This document shows, one piece after another, positions 4,812 to 5,605 of a stretch of 5,605 bases of DNA. The stretch covers positions 1 through 5,605 of the forward strand of contig CAVCIU010000077.1 in assembly GCA_963602355.1 (NCBI GenBank), given 5' to 3'. The DNA comes from UBA791 sp963602355 (lineage in GTDB: Bacteria > Cyanobacteriota > Vampirovibrionia > Gastranaerophilales > Gastranaerophilaceae). The position numbers and the translations under genes were made by a program. The notes below the pieces were generated by a model. The model was not told the DNA's origin and searched no databases. It was given only the letters and a program-made list of their open reading frames with translations. Every line of letters begins with the position of its first letter. The first letter of the stretch is position 1.

Positions 4812-5605
4812 TTATTTGCCTCCTTTAATAGTATTAATTACGTTTTCTATGATGTAATCAGGTGTTGATGCACCTGCTGTTACTGCTATTTTTTTAGATG
4901 AATTGATTATATCTTTGTAGTTTTCTAATTCATCTGCGTTTTCAATATGAATAGTTTTAGCTAAATCCGTCAAAATTTCTGCTAAGTGAGTTGTGTTAGC
5001 GCTCTTTTTAGAACCAACAACTAAGACTAAGTCGTTTTCTTTTGCTAACTCTCGTGCTTCGTTTTGTCTGTGGCTTGTGCTTAAACATATTGTGTTATAA
5101 ATTTTTAATTCCTTTGAAATAGAAAGTAAGTATTCCACAATCGAATTCAAAGTTTCCATTCTTTGTGTTGTTTGAACAACGACACCGATTTTTTGTGATT
5201 TTATTTCGTCTGCGTATTGTTTTAATTCTTCTATAGAACTTGCAACAAGTATGTTTTCTCCAAATTGTTCAGCATGCGCTTTAATTGCCATAACTTCTGG
5301 GTGTTCAGCTTTACCAACAATGATTAGGAAATAATCATCTTTAACAAGTTCCATTGCTTTTTGTTGAACTTTTTTAACGTCAAGGCAAGTTAAATCGTGT
5401 ATTTCAAACCCTGCATTTTCTAGTTGTTTTAAAATCTCGGGAGTTGCACCATGACTTCTGATTATGCAAATTGCGTTTTCAACATGTTCAGGTATTTCGT
5501 ATAAAGTTATGATGCCAAGATTTTCTAATTCACGGATAACATCTGCGTTATGAATTAGTTCACCAAAAATACAAACCTTTTTATCTGGGTTTTCTTCTTT
5601 TAATT
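4812..5605 (-). CDS. ispH: 4-hydroxy-3-methylbut-2-enyl diphosphate reductase, 5' end beyond the window
   Basis: IspH makes isopentenyl and dimethylallyl diphosphate from HMBPP with a [4Fe-4S] cluster, the last step of the MEP pathway in the cytoplasm. The frame stays open to the right edge, giving 263 visible residues; the internal ATG at 5354 is not the start. Visible motifs (numbered from the edge) are GELIHN (14-19), RSHG (49-52), cluster cysteine C73 (DLTCLD), HPE (100-102), QTT (144-146), cluster cysteine C173 (TICLSTSHRQ), SAN (201-203) and TAGASTPD (242-249). The spacing from LIHN to RSHG and to C73 equals that in E. coli IspH, so about 23 N-terminal residues, including the first cluster cysteine, lie outside. 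An oddity is TCLD where most relatives have TCP. It is co-transcribed with rpsA; in many Clostridia the two are fused in one protein. Confidence 0.92.
   Translation of the reverse strand, partial: LKEENPDKKVCIFGELIHNADVIRELENLGIITLYEIPEHVENAICIIRSHGATPEILKQLENAGFEIHDLTCLDVKKVQQKAMELVKDDYFLIIVGKAEHPEVMAIKAHAEQFGENILVASSIEELKQYADEIKSQKIGVVVQTTQRMETLNSIVEYLLSISKELKIYNTICLSTSHRQNEARELAKENDLVLVVGSKKSANTTHLAEILTDLAKTIHIENADELENYKDIINSSKKIAVTAGASTPDYIIENVINTIKGGK
4819..4825 (-). promoter_or_regulatory. Ribosome binding site of rpsA inside ispH
   Basis: The minus strand reads AAGGAGG, a full Shine-Dalgarno match, nine bases before the rpsA ATG. It overlaps the Lys-Gly-Gly codons at the ispH C-terminus, so ribosomes finishing ispH stop at or near the rpsA start. 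This favours translational coupling. It is the strongest ribosome binding site in the window, as expected for a ribosomal protein. Confidence 0.8.

Noticed and set aside
5352..5354. ATG as start of a 180-residue protein
   Set aside because: The same frame continues upstream to the window edge with IspH motifs (LIHN, RSHG, cluster cysteine), so this is an internal methionine.

Overview
The window is AT-rich chromosomal DNA from a bacterium that uses the standard bacterial code, has good Shine-Dalgarno sites and makes isoprenoids by the MEP pathway. No taxonomic marker fixes the lineage. A stand-alone HNH nuclease of the kind common in cyanobacteria, very low GC, an ispH-rpsA pair and short hairpin repeats between genes would suit a non-photosynthetic relative of Cyanobacteria (Gastranaerophilales/Melainabacteria type). 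A Clostridia-like or Elusimicrobia-like genome cannot be excluded. This placement is inference.

Left part (1-1600): a short hairpin repeat at the edge, then a leftward gene for a CpaE/TadZ-like protein (receiver domain plus MinD/ParA-type ATPase). Its start is preceded by a perfect 15-bp inverted repeat. Next come two copies of a dispersed 'AATGACAA' hairpin repeat, one damaged, and a small leftward gene of 49 codons that is easily overlooked.

Middle (1600-3080): a divergent promoter region leads to a rightward response regulator with an unrecognised N-terminal helical region. A rightward coiled-coil protein of unknown function follows, ending in a 3' region with two mutually exclusive hairpins and a strong intrinsic terminator. 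The coiled-coil gene and the 49-codon gene carry the same 16-nt sequence, CTTTATATAAATGTAA, exactly 24 nt before their start codons. This points to a shared promoter or regulator.

Right part (3080-5605, all leftward): another copy of the hairpin repeat, an HNH endonuclease gene, an intrinsic terminator, then rpsA (ribosomal protein S1, four S1 domains) and ispH (cut by the window edge). ispH and rpsA are 2 nt apart and the rpsA ribosome binding site lies inside the last ispH codons, so they form a coupled operon.

The right part is housekeeping. The left and middle parts look like a small signalling or cell-organisation neighbourhood: a receiver-ATPase, a receiver protein, a coiled-coil protein and a micro-protein, with no histidine kinase in view. 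No CRISPR array, transposase, tRNA or rRNA was seen.
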